Counted from the stretch's first letter, positions 15,755 through 23,788 are shown. The stretch is 46,307 nt of DNA from JAZNSB01 sp045590955 (GCA_045590955.1 JAZNSB010000012.1:1-46307); one strand, 5' to 3'. Program-made: numbers and translations. Notes: generated from the letters alone by a model not told the origin.

Positions 15755-15783
15755 TTGTTTTAGGTCTAATTTTGTGGTATATT
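15755..15783 (+). promoter_or_regulatory. carD promoter
   Basis: TTGTTT (15755-15760) and TATATT (15778-15783) are separated by 17 bases. Transcription would start about 35 bases before the carD ATG. Confidence 0.6.
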
Positions 15784-15825
15784 GCAATCGTTTCACTAAA
15801 AAACAAAAGAACAAGGAATTAGGAT

Positions 15826-16332
15826 ATGGTAAAGAAAATTTCCTCATATAGTGCTTTTAACTCCGGAGAATTTGTGGTTTATCCTGCCCATGGAGTAGGT
15901 AAAGTTTCTGACATTTCAACACAGAAAGTGGCCGGAAGTGAGTTGGAATTGATTGTGGTTAATTTTGCTAAAGACAAAATGACTCTCAGAATCCCAATGG
16001 CAAAAGCAGAAACGTCTGGCTTGAGAAAAATTTCTGAAGCTTCTACATTGAGTGAAGCTTATGGAATTTTGAAAGGTAAGCCAAAGTTGAAAAAAGTAAT
16101 GTGGTCAAGAAGGGCGCAGGAATATGAAAACAAAATAAATTCCGGCAATCCTATTGCTATTGCTGAGGTTATAAGAGATTTGTATCGCAGTGAAAATTTG
16201 GCAGAACAATCTTATAGTGAACGTCAGATATATGAACAGGCGTTTGACAGATTGGCAAATGAAGTGGCTGTGTGTGAAAATATCTCTTATGAAGATGCTT
16301 CTGCAAAGTTAAATACAGCACTTTTGAAATAG
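15826..16332 (+). CDS. carD: CarD/CdnL-family RNA polymerase-binding regulator
   Basis: The 168-residue product has the N-terminal RNA polymerase interaction domain (Tudor-like), with FNSGEFVVYPAHGVGKVSDI at residues 11-30 and the typical KMTLRIPMAKAETSGLRKIS, followed by a helical C-terminal domain with VMWSRRAQEYENKINSGNP that contacts promoter DNA. CarD/CdnL binds the beta subunit and stabilises open complexes, mainly at rRNA and other housekeeping promoters. In alphaproteobacteria it is linked to growth and stringent control. It has its own promoter and a strong terminator, so it is monocistronic. The length equals that of other alphaproteobacterial CdnL proteins. Confidence 0.95.
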   Translation: MVKKISSYSAFNSGEFVVYPAHGVGKVSDISTQKVAGSELELIVVNFAKDKMTLRIPMAKAETSGLRKISEASTLSEAYGILKGKPKLKKVMWSRRAQEYENKINSGNPIAIAEVIRDLYRSENLAEQSYSERQIYEQAFDRLANEVAVCENISYEDASAKLNTALLK

Positions 16333-16353
16333 TAAATAAATTTTAGAAAAGGT

Positions 16354-16388
16354 AAAAAAATCGGAACTGAAAAGTTCCGATTTTTTTT
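16354..16388 (+). terminator. Intrinsic terminator after carD
   Basis: A 15-bp perfect stem (A7 plus TCGGAACT at 16354-16368, complement at 16373-16387) has a GAAA tetraloop and is followed by T residues. Confidence 0.9.
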
Positions 16389-16421
16389 GTGAATAACATT
16401 GTGTATAAAAAAATCTCAACC

Positions 16422-16449
16422 TTGCGAATCATTTCTCTTTTTTTATGAT
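16422..16449 (+). promoter_or_regulatory. Candidate apaG promoter
   Basis: TTGCGA (16422-16427) and TATGAT (16444-16449) are 16 bases apart and lie just after the carD terminator. The leader would be about 20 bases. Confidence 0.5.
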
Positions 16450-16474
16450 ATCTTTGTTAACAAAGGGGAGAATT

Positions 16475-16882
16475 ATGATATTAGAAGATGATTTGAAAGT
16501 GGCTCAAACAGGTAGAATAATTGTTTCTGCTTGTCCGTTTATGTCACAGGAAGCGCAGGCCGAGCAAGTTGGTTATTATTTGTGTATTGAGAATCAATCT
16601 CCTTCAAAAATTCATATTTTGAGCAAAGATTGGCATATTACTGATGAAAAGGGTAATATGTATTGTGATAATTCAGTTGGTTTTGACGGAGAAATTCCGG
16701 CGTTGGAACCAGGTGAATGTTTTGAGTTTAGTTCTGTTGCTCCAAAAATTTCTCCAAACGCAGTGTTTTATGGAACATGTCAGATAAAGTCTGATGAAGA
16801 TTCTTGTGTTAAAGATATAAAAATACCTGCGTTTTCTTTGAATCCGCAGGTATCTATGAGCAATGCAGGATATTTGAATTAA
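16475..16882 (+). CDS. apaG: ApaG-family (DUF525) protein
   Basis: The 135-residue product matches the immunoglobulin-like ApaG fold: YYLCIENQSPSKIHILSKDW followed by HITDEKGN, the loop GFDGEIPALEPGECFEFSS, and the strand pair FYGTCQIKSDEDS with DIKIPAFSLNPQ. ApaG proteins bind nucleotides or pyrophosphate in some species, but their role is not settled. The family motif GVVGxQPxLxPG is changed here to GFDGEIPALEPG, so the glycine-rich loop is only partly kept. GGGGAG lies four bases before the ATG at 16475. The gene converges with a lipoprotein gene and overlaps its end by four bases. Confidence 0.85.
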   Translation: MILEDDLKVAQTGRIIVSACPFMSQEAQAEQVGYYLCIENQSPSKIHILSKDWHITDEKGNMYCDNSVGFDGEIPALEPGECFEFSSVAPKISPNAVFYGTCQIKSDEDSCVKDIKIPAFSLNPQVSMSNAGYLN

Positions 16883-17481
16883 TAGTAAATGGTTTCTATT
16901 TTTGCACCATCAACATATAATACAAGATATTGGTTTATTTTCTTTTCCATCTGTTCATTGAAGCTTTCAAAAAGCTTTTGAACCATACCACTCCAGTATT
17001 TTTCTTTTTCTGCCAAAGAAGTGTTGGCAGGGATGATTAATTCTCTCCATGTTTTAATTTGTGTTTCTGCACTGGATTTGTTATCTGTGTCTGTTACTTT
17101 AAGAACCACATCTAAAGTTGCACGATATTTAAGACTATCCGGTGTAAATAAATTTTCTCCTTTGATTAGTTCTTCTGTTACAGATGCATCATTTATGGTA
17201 AAAATTGCTTCACTGGCAGATGCAAAGTCTACGGCCTTTAGACGATCTGAAGCCCAAAGTTTGGCGGTTTTTTCAATTGAAACCGGAAATAAGTGTTCAA
17301 CGTTTGGTCTGGTAAAAGACGGTGAAAAAACGCTATCTATGGTTATTTTATTTACTTTCAAATTTATGGGAGCCTGTTGATTAAAACGAGGTTCGTTATA
17401 TGTTTCAATGTTTTGGGATGTGCTACATGCGCTAACAATTAATGTTAAGCAGGCAACAAAAAAAGAACATATTTTTTTCAT
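16879..17481 (-). CDS. Small envelope lipoprotein of unknown function
   Basis: The 200-residue product starts with a signal peptide, MKKICSFFVACLTLIVSAC, whose end is a lipobox (VSAC), so the mature protein would start at Cys19 with Ser at +2 and probably go to the outer membrane. The rest is a soluble alpha/beta-looking domain with NLKVNKITIDSVFSPSFTRP and a helical C terminus. I do not recognise a family; it recalls small alphaproteobacterial lipoproteins kept as conserved hypotheticals. GGAG lies seven bases before the start. It is divergent from recX and overlaps the end of apaG. Confidence 0.8.
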   Translation of the reverse strand: MKKICSFFVACLTLIVSACSTSQNIETYNEPRFNQQAPINLKVNKITIDSVFSPSFTRPNVEHLFPVSIEKTAKLWASDRLKAVDFASASEAIFTINDASVTEELIKGENLFTPDSLKYRATLDVVLKVTDTDNKSSAETQIKTWRELIIPANTSLAEKEKYWSGMVQKLFESFNEQMEKKINQYLVLYVDGAKIETIYY

Positions 17482-17546
17482 GTTAAGTCTCCAAAAATCA
17501 ATTTTATGAAAATGTTACACAAAAGAGTTTAATATATGTTTAATGC

Positions 17547-17575
17547 TTGAAGATTGTTGTTCTTAAGTTTATGAT
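17547..17575 (+). promoter_or_regulatory. Candidate recX promoter
   Basis: TTGAAG (17547-17552) and TATGAT (17570-17575) are 17 bases apart. Transcription would begin near 17582, giving a very short leader of about ten bases. No LexA-type operator (GTTC-N7-GTTC in alphaproteobacteria) was recognised nearby. Confidence 0.45.
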
Positions 17576-17591
17576 TTAAGTGAGGTTGAAA

Positions 17592-18098
17592 ATGTTTGAG
17601 CAAAAGATAAAAAAAGCAAAAAAAATTACAAAACAAAGACTAAAAAACATTGCGCTGTATTATTTGCAGAGGTTTGAAACCAGCGAATCGAATTTGAGAC
17701 ATGTTTTAAACCGTCGTGTAAATAAATATATGCTGGAGAATCCGCAAGAAAATAAAGAAGTTTTTTTGCAATGGATTGATGAAGTTGTGAAAGAAACAAT
17801 GATTGCGGGTTATGTTGATGATGAACGTTTTGCAGAAATGAAAATCAGGGGCTATATTTTGGCAGGAAAACCCAAAAAATATATATGGCAAAAGCTCAAA
17901 CTTAAAGGAATTGATGATGCTCTTTTACAAAGACTATTAGATGAGCAAGAATGTGATGAGTTCCTTTTAGCAATTAATTTTGTTAAAAAGAAAAAACTGG
18001 GAATAAATCCGGAAAATTATCAAAAAGATTTAGCAAAACTTGTTAGGGCCGGTTTTGATTTGCGGACATCTCAAAAAGCTTTGAAAAATCAGGAATAG
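17592..18098 (+). CDS. recX: RecX-family recombination regulator
   Basis: The 168-residue product fits RecX: a run of three-helix repeats beginning ITKQRLKNIALYYLQRFETS and LRHVLNRRVNKY, and then YVDDERFAEMKIRGYILAGK, which matches the family's DDxxFAxxxxRxR-like region. RecX binds and inhibits RecA filaments. The ATG at 17592 is chosen because TGAGG lies six bases upstream; the GTG at 17580 is less likely. Unlike many bacteria it is not next to recA. It overlaps the end of truA by ten bases, tail to tail. Confidence 0.85.
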   Translation: MFEQKIKKAKKITKQRLKNIALYYLQRFETSESNLRHVLNRRVNKYMLENPQENKEVFLQWIDEVVKETMIAGYVDDERFAEMKIRGYILAGKPKKYIWQKLKLKGIDDALLQRLLDEQECDEFLLAINFVKKKKLGINPENYQKDLAKLVRAGFDLRTSQKALKNQE

Positions 18099-18835
18099 AA
18101 AACTTCTTTTAAGTACAGTCCGCAAGCAGGTGCCGTTGGTCCGGCTGCGGAACGGTCTTTTTTTTCTAAAACAGATGCAATATCTTGAGGAGTTAAATGC
18201 CTGTCTCCAACAAGTTTTAATGTGCCTACCATATTTCTTACCTGATGATGTAAAAAAGAACGTGCAAAAAAGTGCAATTCTATTAAATCTTCTTTTTGTA
18301 TGATTTCTACTTTATCTAATGTTTTTATGGGCGATTTTGCTTGGCAACCTGATGCTCTAAAAGAAGTAAAGTCATGGTTGCCGAGCAAAAAGGCGGCACC
18401 TTCTTGCATGGCTTTTATATCTAATGGAAAACTTACCCACCAGACCAGATCTTTGTATATAACAGGTTGAGCTTTGCGGTTTAAAATTTTATATACATAT
18501 TCTTTGCCGGTGGCACTAAAACGGGCATGAAAATCCGGAGATGTTTTTTGCAAATCTATAATACTTACCGGAAAATTATGATTGCGTAGAGAAAAATTTA
18601 ATCCTTCTTTTAATTGATATTCGGAAGAGTTTGTTTCTATATCAAAATGAGCAACTTGTCCAAGAGCATGAACACCGGCATCTGTTCTTCCTGCCCCAAA
18701 AATTTGCGGGTTTTGGCGGGTTATGTCATAAACGGCTGTTTGTATGCAGTCTTGTACACTTAACCCTTCTTTTTGGTGTTGCCAACCAACTAATTGAGAG
18801 CCGTTATATTCTATGGTTATTTTATATCTGTTCAT
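18089..18835 (-). CDS. truA: tRNA pseudouridine(38-40) synthase TruA
   Basis: The 248-residue product isomerises uridines 38, 39 and 40 in the anticodon arm. It has the catalytic motif GAGRTDAGVHALGQVAHFD, with the catalytic Asp in RTDAGVHA near residue 50, plus ARFSATGKEYVYKILN and ARSFLHHQVRNMVGTL, all standard for TruA. The start at 18835 (MNRYKITIEYNGSQLVGWQH) is chosen because GAGGAG lies four bases before it; a longer frame to 18886 lacks such a site. Its own promoter is at 18855-18883. Confidence 0.96.
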   Translation of the reverse strand: MNRYKITIEYNGSQLVGWQHQKEGLSVQDCIQTAVYDITRQNPQIFGAGRTDAGVHALGQVAHFDIETNSSEYQLKEGLNFSLRNHNFPVSIIDLQKTSPDFHARFSATGKEYVYKILNRKAQPVIYKDLVWWVSFPLDIKAMQEGAAFLLGNHDFTSFRASGCQAKSPIKTLDKVEIIQKEDLIELHFFARSFLHHQVRNMVGTLKLVGDRHLTPQDIASVLEKKDRSAAGPTAPACGLYLKEVFYS

Positions 18836-18854
18836 GTTCTCCTCAATACTACTG

Positions 18855-18883
18855 ATTAGACTTGTGTTTTTGTTGTGAGTCAA
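18855..18883 (-). promoter_or_regulatory. truA promoter
   Basis: On the minus strand TTGACT (18883-18878) and TCTAAT (18860-18855) are separated by 17 bases, 20 bases upstream of the TruA start codon. Both hexamers match five of six positions. Confidence 0.6.
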
Positions 18884-18952
18884 CATCTATTTTGATTTTA
18901 CAGTTTAGTTATTTTTTGTTAGAAAGAATAAAAGAAAAACTGGAGATTAAAC

Positions 18953-20677
18953 ATGAAGAAATTTGTCGGTTGTTTGTTTTTAACGTTATTGTTGAATGCA
19001 TGTTCTTTTTTTGGGGAAAAAATCAACGTGGAACAACAAAATAATTTGGTGTTTGATGGGATTGCAGAAAAGTCTGCAACAAAATCAGATGTATATAATT
19101 CTATGGCAAGAGCTGCAAAGTATAATGTGGATGCAATTGCAAACAAAATGTTAAAACAAATTAAGGAAGCCAGACAACAGCCGGCAGCAACAAAGGCTTA
19201 CAATGTTTTCTATTCAGAATCCGAACAAAAAAATCAGACTCTAGATGCTGCGCTTATGTCTTTAGATAAGGCCGTTTTGTTTGGTCGTAGCGTAATATCC
19301 GAATCGTTGGAAGAAAATGATGCAAATGTGTATAAAAATGTGTCTGCAAATTTGGCATTATCTGCCATTGCTTTGCATAAAAAAGCAATGTTTGCAGACA
19401 GAAATGAAGAAAAAATAAGAAAAATTATTTCAAAAGAAGAAAAAGTAATAAAACAGTTGGAAGAAAAAGAAGAAAAATTGGGAGCTTTGAATGATCAGCA
19501 AAGAGAGTATTTACAAAGATTAAGAGAAGTGACTAATGTGTTTAAAGAAATTTATAATCGTTATGCCGCATGGATGCAGGACTATGATACGATGACAAAA
19601 AATAGAAATAAAAACATAAAATTGGAAGGTCGCAGATTTTATGAAATTTCTGATTTTGATGTGAATATGCCGGATGAAAAACTTTTTGCAATTGCAATGG
19701 AAAAAAATGATGTGTTTAAATTGGCAAAAAAAGAAAATGTAAAACTAAATTTGCAAAGAATAATGTCAGAAAATGTTGATTTATATCCGTATGTTCAAAA
19801 AATGGCAATCAACGGATATACCGTAAAAGATGAGCCTATGATGAAACAATTGCAAATAAGGGCAAAAAAAGCATCTGAAAAATTGCTGACTTCTGCAATG
19901 GCTTATGAAAGATTTAAAAATACAGAAAATAAAAATGTAGTATTGAATGATTTGATTCAGGCATCTTTGGTGCAGATTGCAACAATTAAACAAGGTGTGA
20001 TAGAAGCCGATCATATGCTAAAAGATATTTTAGATGCAAAGAAGAATTTGGATGATCAAATCAAGAAAATGGAAAAAAATTACAGGTTGCAAGATATGCA
20101 GAAGGTTGAACTGTTACACTTAAAGGCTCAGAAGTTTGGTTTGTTGGCGGAAGAAAGCATGTGGCAATCTCAAAGAGCAATTTTGTTGCGTTCTTTGTAT
20201 TTTGCATTGGGATTTAATCCGTTGGAAAAAAGAACAATGTTTGAAGAAATTGCAAAAATTTCTCAGAAATTAATAGATGTGTTTAATAAAGATGTGCCAC
20301 TGATTTTAAAAGCCTATGAAAAGAAAGAGGTGTTGCCTTTGAAAACACAAGGTTGGGCAGAAGGTGATAACTGGTTGGAAAATTTGATGGAAGAGCAAGC
20401 AAAAGTTAGAAAAGTATATAAATCTAAAAAAAATAACAACAACAACAAAGAATCTGTGTTGCAGTTAGGGGCTTTTGAACACGAAAAAAATGCTCAGAAT
20501 ATATGGAAGCATCTGTCAAACAAATATAAGGCTTTGGCTCAAATGGAGCATAAGATTGTTAAATCTGATGTTGCAGGTAAATTAATGAATAAGTTGCAAG
20601 TGTTTGCGCCCAGAAAATTTTTGCACGAACTGTGTAATGAAATAAAATCCGGTGGTGATGATTGTTTTGTATATTAA
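18953..20677 (+). CDS. Lipoprotein with TolC-like helical body and C-terminal SPOR domain
   Basis: The 574-residue product starts with a lipoprotein signal, MKKFVGCLFLTLLLNAC, with Cys17 as the lipid site and Ser at +2, indicating the outer membrane. Residues about 40-450 are almost all long, highly charged helices; SDVYNSMARAAKYNVDAIA and a second segment near TLDAALMSLDKAVLFGRSVI resemble the helical parts of TolC-type outer membrane factors, but beta-barrel strands are not obvious. Residues about 497-574 (SVLQLGAFEHEKNAQNIWKH ... VFAPRKFLHELCNEIKSGGD) look like a SPOR domain, which binds denuded peptidoglycan. An outer-membrane protein anchored to the wall is the simplest reading. The OMF relation is an inference from pattern; the SPOR call is firmer. 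Confidence 0.75.
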   Translation: MKKFVGCLFLTLLLNACSFFGEKINVEQQNNLVFDGIAEKSATKSDVYNSMARAAKYNVDAIANKMLKQIKEARQQPAATKAYNVFYSESEQKNQTLDAALMSLDKAVLFGRSVISESLEENDANVYKNVSANLALSAIALHKKAMFADRNEEKIRKIISKEEKVIKQLEEKEEKLGALNDQQREYLQRLREVTNVFKEIYNRYAAWMQDYDTMTKNRNKNIKLEGRRFYEISDFDVNMPDEKLFAIAMEKNDVFKLAKKENVKLNLQRIMSENVDLYPYVQKMAINGYTVKDEPMMKQLQIRAKKASEKLLTSAMAYERFKNTENKNVVLNDLIQASLVQIATIKQGVIEADHMLKDILDAKKNLDDQIKKMEKNYRLQDMQKVELLHLKAQKFGLLAEESMWQSQRAILLRSLYFALGFNPLEKRTMFEEIAKISQKLIDVFNKDVPLILKAYEKKEVLPLKTQGWAEGDNWLENLMEEQAKVRKVYKSKKNNNNNKESVLQLGAFEHEKNAQNIWKHLSNKYKALAQMEHKIVKSDVAGKLMNKLQVFAPRKFLHELCNEIKSGGDDCFVY

Positions 20678-20681
20678 AAGG

Positions 20682-20710
20682 TTGAAAAAAAATAATATAA
20701 ATGATATAAT
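20682..20710 (+). promoter_or_regulatory. Promoter of the pentapeptide/ATPase gene pair
   Basis: TTGAAA (20682-20687) and a perfect TATAAT (20705-20710) are separated by 17 bases. Transcription would begin near 20717, 20 bases before the ATG. The promoter starts right after the upstream stop codon. Confidence 0.75.
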
Positions 20711-20736
20711 CTAAGAACTTTTTAAGGAAATGCTTG

Positions 20737-21852
20737 ATGGTAGGGTTCTTTTCAAAATCTAAAAAAAAGCTAATAAAACCATTGACGATGGATATGGTAA
20801 GTGAAGTTCATTGGTCAAGTGTTTCTACAATTAATCAAAATGATGGAAATCCTGACGCAGAAAATTATTCAGGAAAAATTTTAATAAAACAAAGTTTTCA
20901 AAGTGCAAATTTGAAAAATGCAAGTTTTTCTGTAGCAAATTTAACAGAAGCAGATTTTTCAAAAGCAAATCTGGAAGGCGCTGATTTTTCCGGTGCTAAT
21001 CTTACAGGTGTAAATTTTGCCGGAGCAAATCTTTCAGGGGCGGTTTTCAACGGTGCGGTTTTAAAAGAAACAAATTTTACCGGTGCAAATTTGAATGGTG
21101 TCCGCTTAGTTGATGCAGATATTGAAGATGCTATATTGATAGATGCAATTTTAGATGAAATTGCAATTAAAGATTTGCAAGAATTGGTGGAATTTTTGGC
21201 AAAATATTATCCACACAAGCTTAATTTATCTAAATTAAATTTAACAATGCTTGATTTGACCAAGGTTGATTTGACTAAGGTAAATCTTAAAGGTGTGGAT
21301 TTTACCGGTGTTAGTTTTGTGGGAATAAATATATATGAGCTTGATTTGAGTGAATGTGTTATTACTCCGCAACAAATAGAACAAGCCATTGGACATAAGC
21401 CAACTCCGGAAGAATTAAAAAAGATTTTAGCACCTAAACCAAAGCCGAAAGCTTCAAAGCCGCAGTCTGTGGATTTAACATCTATGTTTTATGATGATGG
21501 TTCCGAATTTGGAATGATAAATGCTTGGAAATATAAAGGTTTGGATATTACTAAGCAAATGTTTATTGGAAAACAGGTATTTAAAGACGGAGCCAAAAGG
21601 CCAGAGCAAAAAAATGAACAAGAAGGTGAATCTTTAATAGATTCCAAAGAAATGGCAAAAAGACAGGCAATTAAAAGCAAAATAGAAAAAAGAAAAGAAG
21701 AAGAACGCATTTCAAGACAGCAAAAGAAAAATGAAGTTGAACAACAAATGCAAGAAAAAAAACAAGAAAAAAGCAGTAGAGATGACTTTGATGAACAAAT
21801 AAAACAAAAAATCAAGGACTTTAATTTTAGAGGTAAGGAACGTGATTATTGA
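20737..21852 (+). CDS. Pentapeptide-repeat protein with charged C-terminal tail
   Basis: The 371-residue product has about 14 pentapeptide repeats (A-x-L/F pattern such as ANLTEADFSKANLEGADF) from about residue 55 to 135, a helical insert (LQELVEFLAKYYPHK), and a second block (LNLTMLDLTKVDLTKVNLKG and VDFTGVSFVGI) to about residue 205. These fold as a right-handed quadrilateral beta-helix, usually a binding or scaffold element. A proline/lysine linker follows, then a Lys/Glu/Gln-rich tail (about 300-371) likely to be coiled coil. No signal peptide is seen, so it is probably cytoplasmic. The ATG at 20737 has AAGGA at 20724-20728. Its end overlaps the next gene by 11 bases, so the two products probably work together. 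Confidence 0.88.
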   Translation: MVGFFSKSKKKLIKPLTMDMVSEVHWSSVSTINQNDGNPDAENYSGKILIKQSFQSANLKNASFSVANLTEADFSKANLEGADFSGANLTGVNFAGANLSGAVFNGAVLKETNFTGANLNGVRLVDADIEDAILIDAILDEIAIKDLQELVEFLAKYYPHKLNLSKLNLTMLDLTKVDLTKVNLKGVDFTGVSFVGINIYELDLSECVITPQQIEQAIGHKPTPEELKKILAPKPKPKASKPQSVDLTSMFYDDGSEFGMINAWKYKGLDITKQMFIGKQVFKDGAKRPEQKNEQEGESLIDSKEMAKRQAIKSKIEKRKEEERISRQQKKNEVEQQMQEKKQEKSSRDDFDEQIKQKIKDFNFRGKERDY

Positions 21853-23665
21853 AATACTGTTTTTATCATTTGTTGCAGCAAGCGTTCTTTTGTGCCTTAG
21901 ATTGGTAACTTTTATAAAAAAATGTTCTCGTGATGATGCTGTATATAGGCATTTTGCAGAAGAAAAAGATGTAGAAAAAATCGGACTTTTTTCCGGAACT
22001 AAATTTAGGATTGGTTATTTTTTCGGTAAGAAAATCAGGCTTACAGATTCATATCCTTTATTGTTGTTGGGTAAAATAGGTACAAAAAAAACTTCTGCGG
22101 TGGTGGTTCCTAATATACTTGAAAGTAAAAAAAGCCACATGTTTATTGTGGATGAAAAGGGTTCTGTGGCAAGATATACAGCAAGATACAGGAACTCTTT
22201 GGGAAAGACTACAATTTTTGATTGGGACCTTTTGGACAATAAAGATATGTTTGCAAAGTGGAATCCTATGGATGAGCAAAACTTGCCCCAGGATGAAGTT
22301 TTTAGGCAAAAATATATCCAATGTATGGTCAAGGGTTTGTTTTATAATACCAACATCAACCAAGACAAAGAAGATATTTATTGGCAAACAATGGCTGAGA
22401 ATGTTTTAACGGGAATTATGTTTTTTAACATCCAAAGGGTAAAGCAAGCTTGCGCAAATGACTATTTTTTGGAAAAACTTATAAAAGATTTACCTTTGTC
22501 AGAAAATGATAAGCAGATTTTGAACAGTTATTATCAAAATATGCCGGAAAGGTATGTGGCAAAGATTAAAAAACAAATTAAAACACACTCAATAACAATT
22601 AAGAATTATGTTCCTATCGGAAGTTGGGCGGGAATTAAAGAGGCCTGGCGAGGAAGAGAGCTTTCACTTCCAATGATTGCTGATACTTTATACCAAGATT
22701 ATTATGATGCAGAAGCAGATAATGAAGCAAAAATAGTGCAAAATATATTGTATAGATATATGGAAGAGGCAAATTTATTTGCTTATGATTTTGATTACAG
22801 AAAGTATTTTGCAGAAGTTTTTAATATGAGTGAACTGCAATCAAAGGTTTTGTTCGGAAAAATTTTGCAAGCGTTGGCGGTGTTTAAGCAACAGTCGATC
22901 AGAGAAAGATTGTCAGATAATGATTATTGTATGGCAGATATGAGTAAAAAATCTGATGAAAAAATTACGGTGTACAACATAACCAAAAGTAAAAATGCAA
23001 AAATAATTGGGCGAATCTTTACGGATTTGCAGATGATGTATTGCATTTATGCTAGAGGCGAGCAAGATCAAAGTTCGGTATTTGTTTTGGATGACGTAGT
23101 TTTGTTGCCTAAATTAAATTTTCTGACAGAAGCTTTAATGCGGGGACAGTATTACGGAATGCGCTTTTTATTATCTGTCAGAGATTTGAGATTGTTATAT
23201 TATTTGTATGGAAAAGATGATGTGGAATCTATAGTGGCAAATACACCGCATAAGTTGTTGTTTGGAGAAAATGCTGAAGATATATTGTCAAATTTAAATG
23301 GTTTGACCAAATTTGGAACAAAGTCAATTCAAGTACAAAAAACAGAAATTTTATCATTGCTTAAAAATAAAAAAGCTTTGAATGATTCTGCTTATTATAA
23401 AAGAGTGGCATGGTATTTTGAAAAGATTATTAAAAAGAACGTTTGGAACGCAGAAAAGTTTTTGTTTATGCATTCTCAATACTATCATCTGCCAATTTTA
23501 TGTGATAAACGAAGCTTTATTAAAGACGAGTATTTATATGAAAAGAGTCTTGGTGAGTTTATGTGTCAGGTGGATTATGAAACAGTAAAAAATAGAAAAG
23601 AAAAATCTTTGACAGTTCCATGTTTTGAATATAAAACAGAAAAAACAAAACAAAAGCCAAAATAA
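21842..23665 (+). CDS. VirD4/TraG-like membrane ATPase, degenerate motifs, 3-prime frameshift
   Basis: The 607-residue product has one N-terminal membrane segment (residues 2-25) and then resembles type IV coupling proteins: YPLLLLGKIGTKKTSAVVVP with NILESKKSHMFIVDEKGSVA (Walker A region, 72-110), FDWDL and WNPMD, then SSVFVLDDVVLLPKLNF (Walker B, 411-427) and LLSVRDLRLLYYLYGKDDVE. VirD4-type proteins are hexameric ATPases that feed substrates to secretion systems. Here three sites are altered: the Walker A reads GKIGTKKT, with Lys where the Gly before Lys-Thr should be; Walker B ends Asp-Asp instead of Asp-Glu; and the sensor Gln is Arg447. ATP hydrolysis may be lost. The start is GTG with AAGG upstream, inside the end of the pentapeptide gene. 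The frame seems to continue after a one-base slip to 23772. No other secretion gene is nearby. Confidence 0.75.
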   Translation: MIIEILFLSFVAASVLLCLRLVTFIKKCSRDDAVYRHFAEEKDVEKIGLFSGTKFRIGYFFGKKIRLTDSYPLLLLGKIGTKKTSAVVVPNILESKKSHMFIVDEKGSVARYTARYRNSLGKTTIFDWDLLDNKDMFAKWNPMDEQNLPQDEVFRQKYIQCMVKGLFYNTNINQDKEDIYWQTMAENVLTGIMFFNIQRVKQACANDYFLEKLIKDLPLSENDKQILNSYYQNMPERYVAKIKKQIKTHSITIKNYVPIGSWAGIKEAWRGRELSLPMIADTLYQDYYDAEADNEAKIVQNILYRYMEEANLFAYDFDYRKYFAEVFNMSELQSKVLFGKILQALAVFKQQSIRERLSDNDYCMADMSKKSDEKITVYNITKSKNAKIIGRIFTDLQMMYCIYARGEQDQSSVFVLDDVVLLPKLNFLTEALMRGQYYGMRFLLSVRDLRLLYYLYGKDDVESIVANTPHKLLFGENAEDILSNLNGLTKFGTKSIQVQKTEILSLLKNKKALNDSAYYKRVAWYFEKIIKKNVWNAEKFLFMHSQYYHLPILCDKRSFIKDEYLYEKSLGEFMCQVDYETVKNRKEKSLTVPCFEYKTEKTKQKPK

Positions 23666-23772
23666 AAGAGCCGAAACAAAAAAATGCATCTGATGTAGAG
23701 GGAGATTGGTGGTTGGATGAACAAAATTTTGAAAAAACACAAACAATAAATAAAATAAATCCGTTTTCTTAG
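23666..23772 (+). other. Out-of-frame C-terminal continuation of the ATPase gene
   Basis: In the -1 frame, open from about 23639 to the TAG at 23770-23772, the sequence encodes KIKEPKQKNASDVEGDWWLD and then EQNFEKTQTINKINPFS, which looks coding and continues the Lys/Pro-rich end of the upstream protein. There is no start codon for it. One extra A in the AAAA run near 23659-23662 would join both parts. A natural truncation, programmed slippage or an assembly error are all possible. Confidence 0.6.
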
Positions 23773-23788
23773 ATGAAAGTGATAAATA

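Noticed and set aside
20900..21140. Short tandem DNA repeats
   Set aside because: The periodicity of 15 bases comes from pentapeptide repeats in the protein; the DNA itself is diverged.
21842..23665. Integrative conjugative element
   Set aside because: There is only one coupling-protein-like gene, no relaxase, integrase, attachment repeat or other mobility gene, and flanking genes are housekeeping.
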